DNA of 64,000 nt from Proteromonas lacertae (GCA_002245135.1 NGBS01001175.1:1-64000); one strand, 5' to 3'; counted from the first letter of the stretch, positions 47,043-59,159 are shown. Notes: generated by a model from the sequence alone, not told the origin. Translations and numbers: made by a program.

Positions 47043-47049
47043 GGCTTGA
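47043..47049 (-). promoter_or_regulatory. Candidate promoter heptamer, right arm mirror
   Basis: GGCTTGA on the plus strand (TCAAGCC on the coding strand) lies 17 bp before the start codon at 47025. It is the mirror of 13364-13370, so it is not independent evidence. Confidence 0.4.
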
Positions 47050-47131
47050 TTGAATAAAGTTGATTTTAGAAGCATGAGAAATGAATTTCTTTACAATAAC
47101 ACAATAAACTGGTATATTATGTGATGTTATA

Positions 47132-48034
47132 ATGAATTATAGGTATCCTGGTCATATGGCTAAAGCTTTAAGACTTTTATCTGAGAAAGTGAAAGGAGTG
47201 GATATGTTAATGGAAGTTCGTGATGCTAGAGTATAATTCATAGATGAAAATGAATATAGTTTCCACTGAGTACTTCTAATCATAATTTTGATTCCCTGTT
47301 TCCCAATAAACCACGATTGATATTATTTAATAAATGTGATTTATCTGATTCATCAAAATGGCCTAAAATCAATGAATATTATTCCAAACAGAATATTTCT
47401 AGTTTGTTTATATCAGTAAAACAAAAGATAAATATAAATAAACTAATTCCAACAATGATTAAGACATGTCCATCTAAATTCAAGACAGCAGGTTCAATAT
47501 TTCTAATAGTTGGTTTAACAAATGTAGGTAAATCTTCAATAATAAATTGTATAAGAAAGAATTCGAATGATTTTAAAGGATGTATTTATTATATATATAT
47601 ATTAAATAGTAAAAGGTGCCAAAGTTGGTGCAACTCCTGGTTTAACTCGAAATATATATCCATTGAAAATCAATAATAATCCTGATTTATATATCTATGA
47701 TAGTCCAGGTATAATGATTCCAAAGTTACAAATTAATAATAATATGAATAATGAAGTAGGATTGAATTTATGTTTAGCTGGATGTATTCCTGATAAAATA
47801 GTGGATGAAGATGTATTATGTGATTTTATATTGTTTAAACTGAATAAGTTGAAGAATTATAAATATAGAAAAGTGTTACATTTGAGTGGAAGTGAAGAAG
47901 AACTTGATAATATAGATTATGTATTGAAGATGATTAGTAAGAATGAAAAATGTGATGAATGTGTTGCTAGTAGAAGATTTATTGAGAGATTTCGAAAAGG
48001 TGATTTTGGTCGCTTTGTATTTGATGAGATATAA
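47132..48034 (+). CDS. MTG1: MTG1-like circularly permuted GTPase, right copy
   Basis: The exon structure is the same as the left copy: MNYRYPGHMAKALRLL...VRDAR, a 29-bp intron (about 47231-47259), FPLSTSNHNFD then NKCD (G4), GLTNVGKSS (G1), a short intron near 47582-47609, GATPGLTRN and DSPGIM (G3). The C-terminal helical part ends RFGDFGRFVF-like before the TAA at 48034. The order G4-G1-G3 identifies the YlqF/MTG1 group. It is head to head with the pseudokinase-LRR gene, 106 bp between starts. Confidence 0.78.
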
Positions 48035-48172
48035 TATTTATTTTTGTTGTTGTTGTTTAATTTAATTATTTTTTGTTTGTTATGTGTTTGTATGTTGTTT
48101 ATTTAAAGAAATAAACAAAATACAATAAAATACAGAGAATAATACATTTCATTTTTGTATTTGATATAAATA

Positions 48173-49267
48173 ATGGAATTAACCGAAGTAGGTTGTTATT
48201 GTAGTTTTAGTGAATGTCATCAGAAAGGTATTGTTAATATTTAGATTGATTTAGATTTTCTTCCTTTTGAATGTGATTTTTGTCACCAGAAGTATTGTAA
48301 AGATCATATATCATATGAGAAGCATAACTGTGCAGAGTATAAAATAAATCTGATAAAATAATAGATATAAGAAAAGAATTTTAGAAACTAGTGAAGTAGT
48401 AGATGAATTATCAACATACAGTTGTGAAATGAATGGTTGTAAAAACAAAGAATTAACGAAATTCATTTGTTGTGAATGTAATCATAGTTTTTGTAAATTT
48501 CACAGGTATTTGATATAACAATTTGAACTATGAAGTAATGTATTATAGAAATCCATTAGATCATAATTGTGATAGATGTGTAATGTCAAATCAATTTATA
48601 GATAATAAAAATAAAGAATATTCAAAAGAAAATACTTTAAATGAAATAGAAATAATGTATTAATTATATTTTATACAATAATGATTAGAAGTAGTGGTAT
48701 TTGTACAGACAAATTAATAATAAATAATTTCTCAACCAAATTTAATGAAATATTATCATCACTTTGTATGAAACATAACTTATCACTTGATGATAAAATA
48801 ATACTAATAAATAATACCAAAATAGAATTAGATGAAGAAATATCTAAATATATTGATAATAAAGGAATAGTGAAAATAAGAATAGGAACATTGAGTGGAT
48901 ATTTAAGAAATGAGAAAAATAGATTAATGATAGAATCACAGAAGTATATGATATTTGAATATTATATAATATAAATAGATTTAAAAGAATAGCTAAAGGA
49001 GATTCAAAAATTCCTCCAAATAATCGATTGTATTATAATATAAAATATGAAAATAAAATATATTCAATATATTGTGATAAGAAATACGGTGTGGGTAAGA
49101 TGATTGATTATTTCTGTAAATTATTTGGAGTTAGTAATTATAATGCGAATGGAAAGGGGAAATTGATAATGAAATATGAAAATCATGAATTAAACAATAA
49201 TGAAAGTTTGTTGAAACAAATGATTCCTGAATTTAGTTTGATAGTGTTAGATAAAGTAATAAATTAA
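48173..49267 (+). CDS. ZFAND1-like AN1 zinc-finger protein, right copy
   Basis: Exon 1 is MELTEVGCYCSFSECHQK, then introns of about 17-45 bp. The first AN1 finger is completed by FECDFCHQKYCKDHISYEKH and the second by CEMNGCKNKE, CCECNHSFCKFH and NPLDHNCDRC. An intron inside CAE/YKKRILE (gtataaaataaa...aatag, 29 bp) removes an apparent stop. The middle exon (48693-48944) has a ubiquitin-like pattern (DDKIILINNTKIELDEEI), and the last exon has PPNNRLYYNIKYE and GKMIDYFCKLFGVSN, matching the C-terminal domain of ZFAND1. It likely helps p97 and the proteasome clear stress granules. Confidence 0.68.
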
Positions 49268-49365
49268 TAGATTATAGTTTGTATTAATGTAATGCTGATT
49301 TAAAATTGTTTTTAAAAGAATGGGTTAATCAAAACTATTTTTGGATGATTCAAACTATTTTTGAA

Positions 49366-49372
49366 GGCTTGA
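49366..49372 (+). promoter_or_regulatory. Candidate promoter heptamer GGCTTGA, right arm
   Basis: GGCTTGA ends one base before the ATG at 49374. It is the mirror of 11041-11047. Confidence 0.4.
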
Positions 49373-49373
49373 G

Positions 49374-50996
49374 ATGAATTTTGATCCAAATAAGTTCATA
49401 CCGCTTTCAAAGAAATACAATAATGAATGGAAAGTACAACCATCTCCATCCAAGCAGGATTTAGATGATTTATTGAATTATTTTCACAAGTTTAACTTAC
49501 TTCAAAAAGTATGATGTATATGTGGATATTGTATATAGATAAATGTAATTTTGAGTATATTTTCTTCAACGAAAGCCAAAATTGAGGAATGTAAACCCCA
49601 AATAATCGATTTTATATCTAGAGCATTTTCTGAAGAAGATAGTGGTTGGTTACAGTTTCTTAGTTCCACAGTATCATCATATTATGATATTGATGAAGTA
49701 ACCAATCTAAAGTGTAAAGAATATGAAGAATCAATATTCTCAACAATGTTGAATGATGAATTTAAACCTAACTGTATAATTCATGTAATTTGTTAATGTC
49801 TTAGTAAAAAGTGAACCTCCTAAACTATCTCCATCAATTGATATTTCTCCTTTATATATTCACAATTTATCATTGAATAAGATAATTAATTCAAATGAAA
49901 TAACTCCTGTTACTACTCCCTGTGATTATAATGTTATAGATGATACACATCCATATCCAGTTAGAATATGTATTAATAAATATATTTATATAAATCCGAT
50001 GAAAAGAGGCTATATTTTGTATTTAATTATTTTGATATTTATTTTTACTTTTATTATATTCAATATAATATACACATATTATTTTGGTTATATATATTGA
50101 ATATAATAAGTGATAATAAGTGATAATAATAATAATACTTTCTCATTTGAGGATATATGTTTATAATTATTTCTATTTTATTCAAATAGTAAAACATCAA
50201 AAAATAGAAGTGAAAGGATTAGAAACTGATGTAAATACCAAAAAAGATAAAGAAATCTGTAAATCAGAAAGAGTAATAAATGTGGATAAAGAATTAGAAA
50301 CCAAATATAAACCATTATTAGAGAATAGACAAGATGAATTTACAAAACAACAACAACAATTCCAACAACAAATCCAACAACAACAACCATCACAATTACA
50401 ACAACCACAAGCAATTCCTTCATCAAGTCCATTAATTGGTAATACAATAAAAAGAGAAACAAAATCAATGATGTCTTTACAAAATAATAATAATATTAAT
50501 AATTCATATTTAACACCACATCGAACTTCATCAATTAGAAGTTTTAAAAGTAATAAAGAATCTCATCGTAGTTTTTCAACATCAGTAATAAATCAATTAC
50601 AACCAGTAACAAATGGAGATTTAACCAATACAATAGAGAAACAAGTATCAATAATGAGTAAAAAAGCATATAAGAAGTATAAACGAAATGAAGTTGGTTA
50701 TTCTACTCTATATCAAGCAATATCTAATTATGTAGGTCAACCATTGACTAAAGATTATTCTAAAGAAATATCGAGTATTTTCAATAATAGTAATCGTATT
50801 TAATATATTATATAAAATATATTATTTATTTATAGCAATTGAGAGATATTCAAGATTTTTATTAAAACAAGAAGAAAGTGAAGAAAATGGAGTGAAAATA
50901 TTGAATAAATACTATTTTGAATATGATTATAGTACAAAAGCATATAGAGTAATAAAAAAGAAATTTAGAAGTAGTATTTCAAAAGATGATTCTTAA
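49374..50996 (+). CDS. Unknown protein with Gln-rich middle, right copy (intact)
   Basis: Exons by eye: MNFDPNKFIPLSKKYNNEWK... to a 30-bp intron near 49510-49539; INVILSIFSSTKAKIEECK through SEEDSGWLQFLSS to an intron near 49777-49804; SEPPKLSPSIDISPLYIHNL...INPMKR to an intron near 50017-50107; a small Asn-rich exon; an intron near 50159-50189; then VKHQKIEVKGLETDVNTKK, a Gln-rich tract, a Ser/Arg-rich stretch (HRTSSIRSFKSNKESHRSF), KKAYKKYKRNEVGYSTLYQA; and a last exon AIERYSRFLLKQEESEEN ending at TAA 50996. About 430 residues. The family is not recognised. All exons are open in this arm, which supports a real gene. Confidence 0.55.
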
Positions 50997-51095
50997 TTAA
51001 GAATAATAACTCTCATACAAACAATTTTAGATATAATATAATATAATATATAATAAAGAAATATTGATTCATTTCATTTCATTCATTATAAGTGT

Positions 51096-53586
51096 TTAAG
51101 CATAAGTATTAGCATTTTGACAAGCTTCACCATAAAATCCATCAAAACAACTACATAAACCACTTGAATAATCACAATTACCTCGACCACTACAATCTCT
51201 TTGTTCAGATGATTTATCATCTTTATCATTTGTTGCTTTCATTGGATCTACAGATGATGGACATTCCAATAAACTACAATCACTTCCACGATGACCAGCA
51301 TCACAAATACAACTATAAATATATTCATCATTTCCAAATCCTTTGTATAAATTCACATTAGCATTTTCTAATGATTCATGTACTTTCACACATCGACCAT
51401 GATTACTACAGTCATTAGGACAACTCAATCTTTGACAAGCATCTCCATCATAACCAGCATAACATTCACATTGACCTGTTTCTCTATTACATAATCCTTG
51501 ACCACTACATTCCATTGTTTTTCTTGAATCACTTTCAGTTAATTCGATTGATATTGAAGCTGTAGAGTAGCCTACTTTGTCTTCATAACCTACTAAAGGA
51601 GTAAATGGAACTGAAGTATAGACAGTTGGTAAATTTATTGTATTTGTTTCTAGTGTTTCACCTAAAATACGAGTATCATGTTCTGTTGTAGCTGTAGTTG
51701 TTGGTTCAGCAGTTGCAGTTATATTATCAGTTCCATTAACAATATAATGTGGTAAATTCAATGTTTCACCAATAACTGAACTAACTGTAGCAGTAGCAGG
51801 AACAGTATTAATAATTTTACCATCATTGAATATAGTGACTGATAATTTCACTCCTTCAGTTAACTTCATTAATATGTTTCCATAATTATCATCATCTTGT
51901 GAAATAGGTATAAACACATATCGATTTTTATTATCTGTATATGCAGATAACATTGCTTGCATTGCTTTTTCACCAATTGTTTTAGCAGTTGCTCGAAGTG
52001 TATAACTTCCATCTTTATTATCACTTACAGTAACAATATCCTCACTTGTATCAGGAATTGTAAAACCTTTACAATCATTATCACTTTTACATTTTAATAT
52101 TGTTTTACCAACTTCTGTTTCAGCTATAGGTACATATACACCTTTTGGATCACTAGCCAAATAACAAACAGCATCTTTACTAGGAGTATCACTTTGATCT
52201 GCAAATACGAAATACACATCATTATTATCACTAGTATATACAAATGTAGTATATGATTTTACTTCAGCTTTTCCTTCTCCAATTTGTTCATTACAATAGA
52301 ATGTTGCTTCTTTATTCTTATATACTAAATCTATTAATACTCTCATTCTTTCTGTTTGAGATGGTGGTTGTGTTGTTGGTTTTTCATCAAAGAAACCCAT
52401 ATCATCCAATATATCTTTCATTCCACTCCATACAATTGCAGAATATCCTTCTTTAGCTGCTGTTCCATTAATAGTTGGTCCATCAGTTGGTAATTCATTA
52501 TTCTTTATTACTTTGTTTATTTCTACTTTTTCTGGAACTAATGTTGTTAAATCTTTTCTTAATTGTATTATAGTGTATTCTAATTCCTGTAAATTGAATG
52601 TCTCTTCTTTTGGTGGTGGTGGAGGTGGAGCAGTTGTTGGTGGTTCTGTTGTTGGTTCTGTTGTTGTGGTTGATGGTGTTGTTGTGGCTTCTTCACCTGT
52701 TACTGTTGTAGCTGCTTCTGATGTAGTTGTTGCTTCAGCTGTTGTAGCTTCAGCGGTTGTTGTTGCTGCGGTAGTTGCAGCTTCTGCTGCATCCACCCTT
52801 CTAAAACACGAAGTCTTTTTACTGCTTTTACTTCTCCTTCTTCCTTTGTTGTTGTTGCTTCAACTGTTGTTGTAGCTTCAGTTGCTGCTGTAGTTTTGCC
52901 TTCAGTTGCTGCTGCTGATGTTGATTCTGTAGGATTTGCTGTTGTTGGCTCTTCAGGTTTTTCAGTTAATTCAAACATAAATCTGATTGTAGCATATAAT
53001 GCTGTTTCATTTTCAATTTTAACTGACATTATATCAGCTTTTCCTGCAGTCTTTCCTGTTTTGGAACTTCTACACATCACAGTACCTCCTGCACTTTCCA
53101 TTCCAGGTGGAATAATTGGATTTGAAATATTCCATACTCTATCACTAGTTTTATTAACTAATGATGGGAAAACAGTTGTTACTTCAGGAGTAGTTTCTGT
53201 AGCTGCTGCGGTTGTTCCTGCTTCTGTGGCTTTAGTTGTGGTTTCTTCTGCTAAAAATCTATAACTCTTTTCACTAAGAGCTCTTCTACAAGGTGCACTA
53301 TTACATCCTTCATATCCTTCTTTATCTGTTTTTACTGTTCCTTGAAATGTACCAAAAGGCTTTCCAAGAGGACATGTTCCTAAACAGTTATAAATAAAAA
53401 TATACGGTGGGAGCAATCTGCTCCTGTATATGTAAAAACTTCAAAAGCACCTCCATTCAATGCTAAGCCAGTTTGCTTATTACATTCACAGATTCCATTA
53501 TCACCACATTTGCCGTGGCCACTACAATTATTGGGACAAGCAGCTAATAAATAAGCAAAAAATAGAGTCAGACAAAAATGCTTCAT
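51096..53586 (-). CDS. Secreted Thr-rich EGF-module surface protein, right copy
   Basis: The start MKHFCLTLFFAYLLAA is a signal peptide, followed at once by an EGF module (CPNNCSGHGKCGDNGICECN). A 26-bp intron lies at about 53380-53405, then CPLGKPFGTFQG, two Thr/Ala-rich mucin-like stretches (about 53270-53150 and 52940-52640) separated by a beta-rich segment, a Pro run, a second beta-rich part, and C-terminal modules CSGQGLCNRETGQCECY, CPNDCSNHGRC, CSGRGNCDYSSGLC. A one-base frame change at a G run near 52796-52798 splits the reading frame; it is homopolymer-associated and may be an error. No membrane anchor is seen. Probably cell-surface or extracellular matrix. The module type recalls stramenopile tenascin-like proteins. 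Confidence 0.75.
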
Positions 53587-54097
53587 CGAGATATTAATAT
53601 ATTGAAATATTACGTTGGTCAAGCCAAGGTTTGAATCTTTAATTTTTGTTTTTTGAATATTTTATCTAAATGTAGGATATTGATTATTATTTTATAATAT
53701 TAAATTATTTAAGCAATTATATAGCCATTGCGCTAAAATTATATTTATTTATAAATTTGAAAAGAATTAGTAAGAAAAATAATATAAAACAACTATCACT
53801 ATCAGATAATTATATTCTCTTAATTATTAGTAATATATCATCCGCTATTGTCATAAGAATCACAGATTGTTTATTAAAAATAAAACAACAGATTATACTA
53901 GTGTTCACTATAAGAAATAATAGCTTAGAAAGAAATAGTATAAAGACACAACCAAATTCGAATTACAAATGTAATTTGAATCAAACTTGTTTGATATTTA
54001 TTGTTTTCATACCCCAATTTTAAATTTTCGATAAAATTTCATTTTTGAAAAATGATGATGCCAAATATGTATTCTATTATAATAATACCATAATAGA
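53587..54097. other. Intergenic stretch right of the inverted repeat
   Basis: These 511 bp have no supported gene; one 88-codon open stretch (53757-54023) has no recognisable features and random-looking composition. It contains TCAAGCC at 53619-53625 (33 bp before the EGF gene start) and the near-palindrome TCAAACTTGTTTGA at about 53982-53995, about 100 bp before the small membrane-protein gene. Both divergent promoters probably lie here. Confidence 0.4.
53619..53625 (-). promoter_or_regulatory. Candidate promoter heptamer GGCTTGA before the right EGF gene
   Basis: TCAAGCC on the plus strand (GGCTTGA on the coding strand) lies 32 bp upstream of the start at 53586, outside the near-identical part of the inverted repeat, so it is an independent occurrence. 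Confidence 0.4.
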
Positions 54098-54287
54098 ATG
54101 GGAGGTGGATTGCCTAGTGCACCAGTTAAAGAATCTGGAATAAAGACAAAATTTGGATTTATTTCATATAAGAATGTATATATTCGAATTGATCATAGTT
54201 TAGATAAAAAGTGTAGTGACAGTTGTGGTATTTACAACGGCAGTTGTTCTATCTGAACTTTATGGTGATAAAATTCCACTTCCTTAA
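54098..54287 (+). CDS. 53-residue single-pass membrane protein
   Basis: Two exons joined across a 28-bp intron (54176-54203). The product begins MGGGLPSAPVKESGIKTKFG and has one hydrophobic segment (SVVTVVVFTTAVVLSELYG) near the C-terminus, ending KIPLP. The intron has the GTAT...TAG form of its neighbours, and removing it joins two open frames at phase 0, which supports a real gene. The size and N-in tail with a single helix resemble small subunits of mitochondrial respiratory or import complexes, but I cannot name one. Confidence 0.5.
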
Positions 54288-54320
54288 TTGTTAGATTATT
54301 AATACAATAAGTAAGAATAA

Positions 54321-56364
54321 TTATTTATAAATTTGAATGTTGTTGGATGATGAAACAGCTAAATAATCTCTTTTTCTGGCAATATGTTCATATTCACCTA
54401 TCTCATAATTCATATGAACTTCATTCAACTCCCAATTCAGTGATGAAAAATCCAAATCATTTAATTTGTTGTTTATTTCAACCCATTTCATATTCTCTAT
54501 ATTATTAACTGCAAGATTATTTCCATTTGACTGAGCATACGTTATATACACTTCTCTTCTTTTCATACTAATTGTATAATCAACAATAATAGAGTATTCT
54601 TTTAACTGAATTGAAGTGTATTTAATTATCATGATTTTTATAATAATCTATACATAATAGTAACAAGCAATTTTCATCATTATCACATAATAAATATAAA
54701 TAATCATTATCCCTATCATTTACACTACATAGATTACTGCATAACGGATTAATATTCAATGATTCTATCATCATTGAATTGCATTTATTTAGTGGTTCAG
54801 AATTGATTAATTCTATTTGATTCTCAAACTGTTTAATCACTTCATTGAATGTTATAAAATAATTATCAATACTACAATAAAAGAATGATTTATAACTCAT
54901 TAATTTCTCACTTTCTATTTCTGAATTTGAATATAAAACAATTTCCACTAGTGAGAAATCTATTTGTGGAATTGCTATATCATCTGATGTTTTGTCATTA
55001 CTTATCTATATATAGAGAGAGATAGAGATATAACAATATATATAAATATACTTGTTTTGCCTGTTTTATAATCCATCCAAATAATATCTTAAAATATTCT
55101 TTACATTTGAATATATAATCAATTGAATCATATATTGTCTTACCAAAATCATTTATTAATTGAATGAATTGAGTTATTGTATTGTTATTGTATAAACCAT
55201 TATTATTATTATTATTATTATTATTGGTAGATTCAGTATAAGACTTTATTGATGAAATGATTAATAAAATATTCTCTAAATTCTTATATATATCATATTG
55301 AAATGATTTTATTATTTTATCTATTAAACTATTAATATCAATGTATAGATTCTTAGCTTCAATGGCTGAGAGTTTTGTATTGAAGAATTGAGAGATGGAA
55401 TCATCAATAATTCCTGTACAATATAATTTCCATAAATATTCTTTCACAGAATAATCAGAACCTTGTAAAAATTAAAGAAATTAATAAAAAATAAATAAGA
55501 ATAAAAAGAATGATATAAAATTAGTAATAATTGTTTGAAAATCATTCATTTTTTCATTTAATGAATTAATTCCTATTTCCCATTGACTTTTCATTGAATT
55601 AATTGTATCTTTCATATGATTAATTATCTTTGTGATGGAAGGAAGTCTACTAGACATCTATTAATAAAAATTATGAAAATAATATTAAATAATTATTAGA
55701 ATATACAATATGTAAAATGTAATTATTCTGTAGAAATTCCAAATTATAACCATATAGATTCTTTTCTGTATTTATATATAACTTATTAGGAGATAATATG
55801 ATATTGTTTATTTGAGAATTTAGTTGTAAATTTATCAATAAATAAACTCCATTAAGAATAAATGAAATATTTCCAACTTCATCTCCAATTATTAAATATG
55901 AGAGTAATTCTGTTGTATTCTGATGATTATTAATGCTTATTTCTGGAATATCAGTGCTTAGTATTAGGTAATCTATATTTTGAACCTTTATATCTGATTC
56001 TATCCATAACATTGAAGTGATTTTCGAAGTGTGATTATTATTGAATAATATTGATTCAAATTTACATGTTTCAATGTTATACATGGATATTCTACCTTTA
56101 TCATTTCCTATACATAATCTAATACCATCAAAAGACCAAATACAACAACTACACTCTCCCCCTCCTAATTCACTTCTTTTAATTATACTAATTTGTTCAA
56201 ATGATGGGAATCTCTAAAACATATAACTGTTAAAAACATACAAACAAAGAAATTTGATTAGAAGCAGTCACAACACAAGCGATATCCATTTTAGGATTTA
56301 ACACCAAGAATTTTATTTCCTGTTTGATTTGATTTTCACAGTAAAGTGTTCTATCCTGATTCAT
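54321..56364 (-). CDS. APC4: Anaphase-promoting complex subunit 4
   Basis: The start at 56364 (MNQDRTLYCENQIKQEIKFL) opens an N-terminal WD40-type propeller: CCIWSFDGIRLCIGNDKGRI followed by MYNIETCKFES is the family pattern of APC4. The middle exon has the APC4 long-domain features LWKLYCTGIIDDSISQFFNT and IIKSFQYDIYKNLENILLI, then FKILFGWIIKQ. Several 25-45-bp introns are present (near 55005-55050, 55450-55520 and 56217-56250). The C-terminal exons (54948-54321) are beta-rich and end in NNIQIYK. It is a scaffold subunit of the ubiquitin ligase that triggers anaphase. The protein is shorter than animal APC4 and has an Asn run (about 55200-55225). Exon joins are approximate. Confidence 0.7.
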
Positions 56365-56382
56365 TTTTGAATTTTTGAACTA

Positions 56383-56389
56383 GGCTTGA
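56383..56389. promoter_or_regulatory. Candidate promoter heptamer in the APC4/DRC7 divergent promoter
   Basis: GGCTTGA at 56383-56389 is followed by TGTCTATCAAGCTTT. It lies 18 bp from the APC4 start and 76 bp from the DRC7 start, in a 101-bp divergent intergenic region. Confidence 0.4.
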
Positions 56390-56465
56390 TGTCTATCAAG
56401 CTTTAAATTTAAAAAATAATATTCGTTTCAAAATCGTTTTTTTTTCAAGTTTTGCTGTTTTTGAA

Positions 56466-59159
56466 ATGAAAAAGGGGAAACAAGAGCAGCAAGATTATAA
56501 AATTAGACGTATTTTTGATAATATATTCTGTAGAGCTACCTTTTCAAAAGACTCTTCGTATTGCAGCTTTAAAAAAGACAGATGACTTACCTCCAAGATA
56601 CATATCCAATAATCTCAAAGAAGAACTTGCTTTAGAGTATTTAAAAATTATATTAATCATTTGTTGTATAGATATGTTCAAAACTTCGATACAAAATACA
56701 AAAGATTATACCCTGACAAACCTCCAGTATTGCTATTCCCACTAAATGAATATGGTGTTCAAAAATTAATATGTACGACAATTAGACCAACTCAAATGCC
56801 ATATCGTGGTTTGTATGATATAAGAGAAACTGCAGTATTTCTAGCAGATTTCTTAGCCTATGAACCATTAGAAAATCCAGTTAGATACCCAGAATACTTA
56901 CCAAGTCCAGAAATTGTGTTAAAATGGCGAAGAGGTGATTCATTTGATATGAGTGTTTTATTATGTTCATTACTATTAGGCAGTGGTGTGGATGCATATT
57001 GTGTATGTGGAATAGCTCCCAAGTACATAACTGAAAAGAACTTATTAAAACAAACATGTCCATTATTACAAACTGAAGAAGTATTAAAAGAAGAAAAGAA
57101 AGAAGATGAAGATCCAGATCGTCCTTATCAAGTACCAAAGAAGAGATATGAAAATAGTTTATTCCAATTGGAAAAACAAAAAGAACAAGAGGAAGAAGAA
57201 AGAAGAAAGAAAATATATGATGAAAATGAGAGTGATGAAGAATATCCTGAAGAAGAAGAAGATTTATTAGCAGGTAAACGAATACACTGTTGGGTAATGG
57301 TACAAGCAGGTAAACGAAGTGTGGAAAAACATATCTTTATTGAACCTTCCACTGGATTTATATATGATATAGATAAAAGTCCGTATGAAAAGATGTTATT
57401 TTGTTGGAATAATGAGAATGTGTGGGTGAATGTGATGCAAGATGAGATTCCATTGAATAGTACTGGTATTAATTTAAGAAATCGTGATATTTGGGAGTAT
57501 ATATATATATATTTATTTATTTATTATTATAGAAATGTATTTTATGAACCAGATATAAGTGAATTAAAAGATGCAATTAAAACCAAAGATGAAGAAGATG
57601 AAGAAGATGAACTAAATCTTGGAGCAACAGCAACAACTACAGCATCAGCAAGTGGTGGAAATGGTGAAAATGGTAATGCAGCTGGAAGTGGTGGTAGTAG
57701 TGCTGGAGGAACAACATCAGCAAGTGGTACTGGAACAATCAATTTAAGTAATGCAAAAGATACTGATTTAAGTGAAGCTAAAAAACCTGAATATTTAGAT
57801 GTACCGAAATCATGGGTTGAAGCATTTGTTATCGATAGAGATGATTATGAAAAACAATTCGCAGGGAATGATAAACCAGGTGAAAATACAGTATTATATG
57901 AAAAATCAAAATTAGAAAGGTTTGGCTTGTTATGTAATAATCAAGGATTAATGTGGAGAGTGACTGAATATAAAGACTTAGCGAGAGTTTATCCAAAGAA
58001 AATAACTGAAGAATATAAGAATAGACAAGATAGATTATTAAAGAGGATAAAAATGTGTGATAATTATAAAGTTATTGAACATTTTGGTCCAGGTAGAAAT
58101 TGTCAAGAAAAAGAGATATATGATATAGCTGGTGTAGAAAGAGAAGTTAAATTTTATACAATTGCAAGGTTAGATGGATTATCTAGTAGAAAAGAATTAA
58201 TAAATCATAAATTAATAGAAACTTATGAAAATACTCCAGATAGAATATTTTACAGAAGTGTAACGATTGATTTAAGCTTGAGAGGAACAAGCCATGTTAC
58301 TTCATTACCATTATACGATGGAAGTGAATGTGCTATAGTAAAAATGAAAGAAAAATATTTAAAAGATGAATCAAAAGATGGTGATCAAATCAGTACAATC
58401 ACATATGTATTTCAACCAAAAGAAGAAAGTAGAATAGAGGTGAAATATCATTATTTACCCAATAGAATTACAGCTAAAACAATAGTATTTTATAATGATG
58501 GAACTCCTCCAGAGATTAGTGAAATTGATCCTGGTTTTGTTAGACCTTCTGATGGTACATTGAATTTATTATTAAAAGACTTAAAAGAGAGAGAAAAGAA
58601 CTGTTTAATTGCAATGAGAGAAGGTCAAAGAGAAGCTATGGAAATATTACAACAAAGAAATGATGAAGAAAACAATGTTGTGGTTGAGAAAGATATCTAC
58701 ATATTAGCTAGAGAGAAGAACTTAAGTAGTTTGAAGAAAGAAAAGAAAGAAGATGATGAAGAAGATGATAATGAAAATAATAATGATTATCTAACACCAT
58801 TCTTAAGTGGTATAACTGATATATCTCAAATCACATTCAAACAAGCTCAGAATATTCGAGAACAATGTTTGAAAGCATTACGTGATAGATTGATTGAAAG
58901 AAGTGCAATCATTCAGAGAAGATTAGATGATGAAAATGCTGCCTTAGCTAAGAAACAAGCACAATTCCAGAGGAACAGAGATCATGTAGATGGTGCAGAA
59001 GAAGAATTCGAACAATTCTGTCAAGAAGCGATGTTTAGAATAAAGATATTAGAACAGAGAAGACAGAGACATGAAGAAACTGCTTTGATTAAATATAAGG
59101 CATTGTCAGAGAAATTAGCTCGAGATCCAAGACTAGCTATACTATATAAGAATAAATAG
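56466..59159 (+). CDS. DRC7: Dynein regulatory complex subunit 7
   Basis: The start ATG at 56466 gives MKKGKQEQQDYKIR; introns at 56510-56534 (25 bp), about 56637-56671 and about 57499-57533 are removed, giving about 860 residues. The N-terminal block DDLPPRYISNNLKEELALEY and the transglutaminase-like core (RRGDSFDMSVLLCSLLLGSG, then DAYCVCG) match DRC7/CCDC135. An acidic linker and a Gly/Ser/Ala-rich insert (57620-57740) separate it from a C-terminal region ending in Glu/Arg-rich coiled coils. DRC7 is part of the nexin link between axonemal doublets, so the organism has motile flagella. The third intron has no in-frame stop and could be read through as coding; I treat it as an intron because of its (TA)n GTAT...TAG form. 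Confidence 0.92.

Larger units (their letters stand above)
39565..52035. repeat. Right arm of the 12.5-kb inverted repeat
   Basis: This is the reverse complement of about 8380-20880, with the same genes in mirrored order: second pseudokinase 5' fragment, COPA, pseudokinase-LRR, MTG1-like, ZFAND1-like, unknown gene, and the 3' half of the EGF gene. The lesions in the left arm's pseudokinase and unknown gene are absent here, although the LRR gene's last exon has its own 22-base deletion near 44025. Limits are by eye. Confidence 0.93.

Noticed and set aside
53757..54023. 88-codon ORF in the intergenic region
   Set aside because: It has no motif, no intron support and no neighbour context; composition matches non-coding AT-rich DNA.
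57499..57533. (TA)n stretch in DRC7 as a coding Tyr/Ile repeat
   Set aside because: It is in frame by chance but has the exact GTAT...TAG form and length of neighbouring introns and breaks a conserved region.
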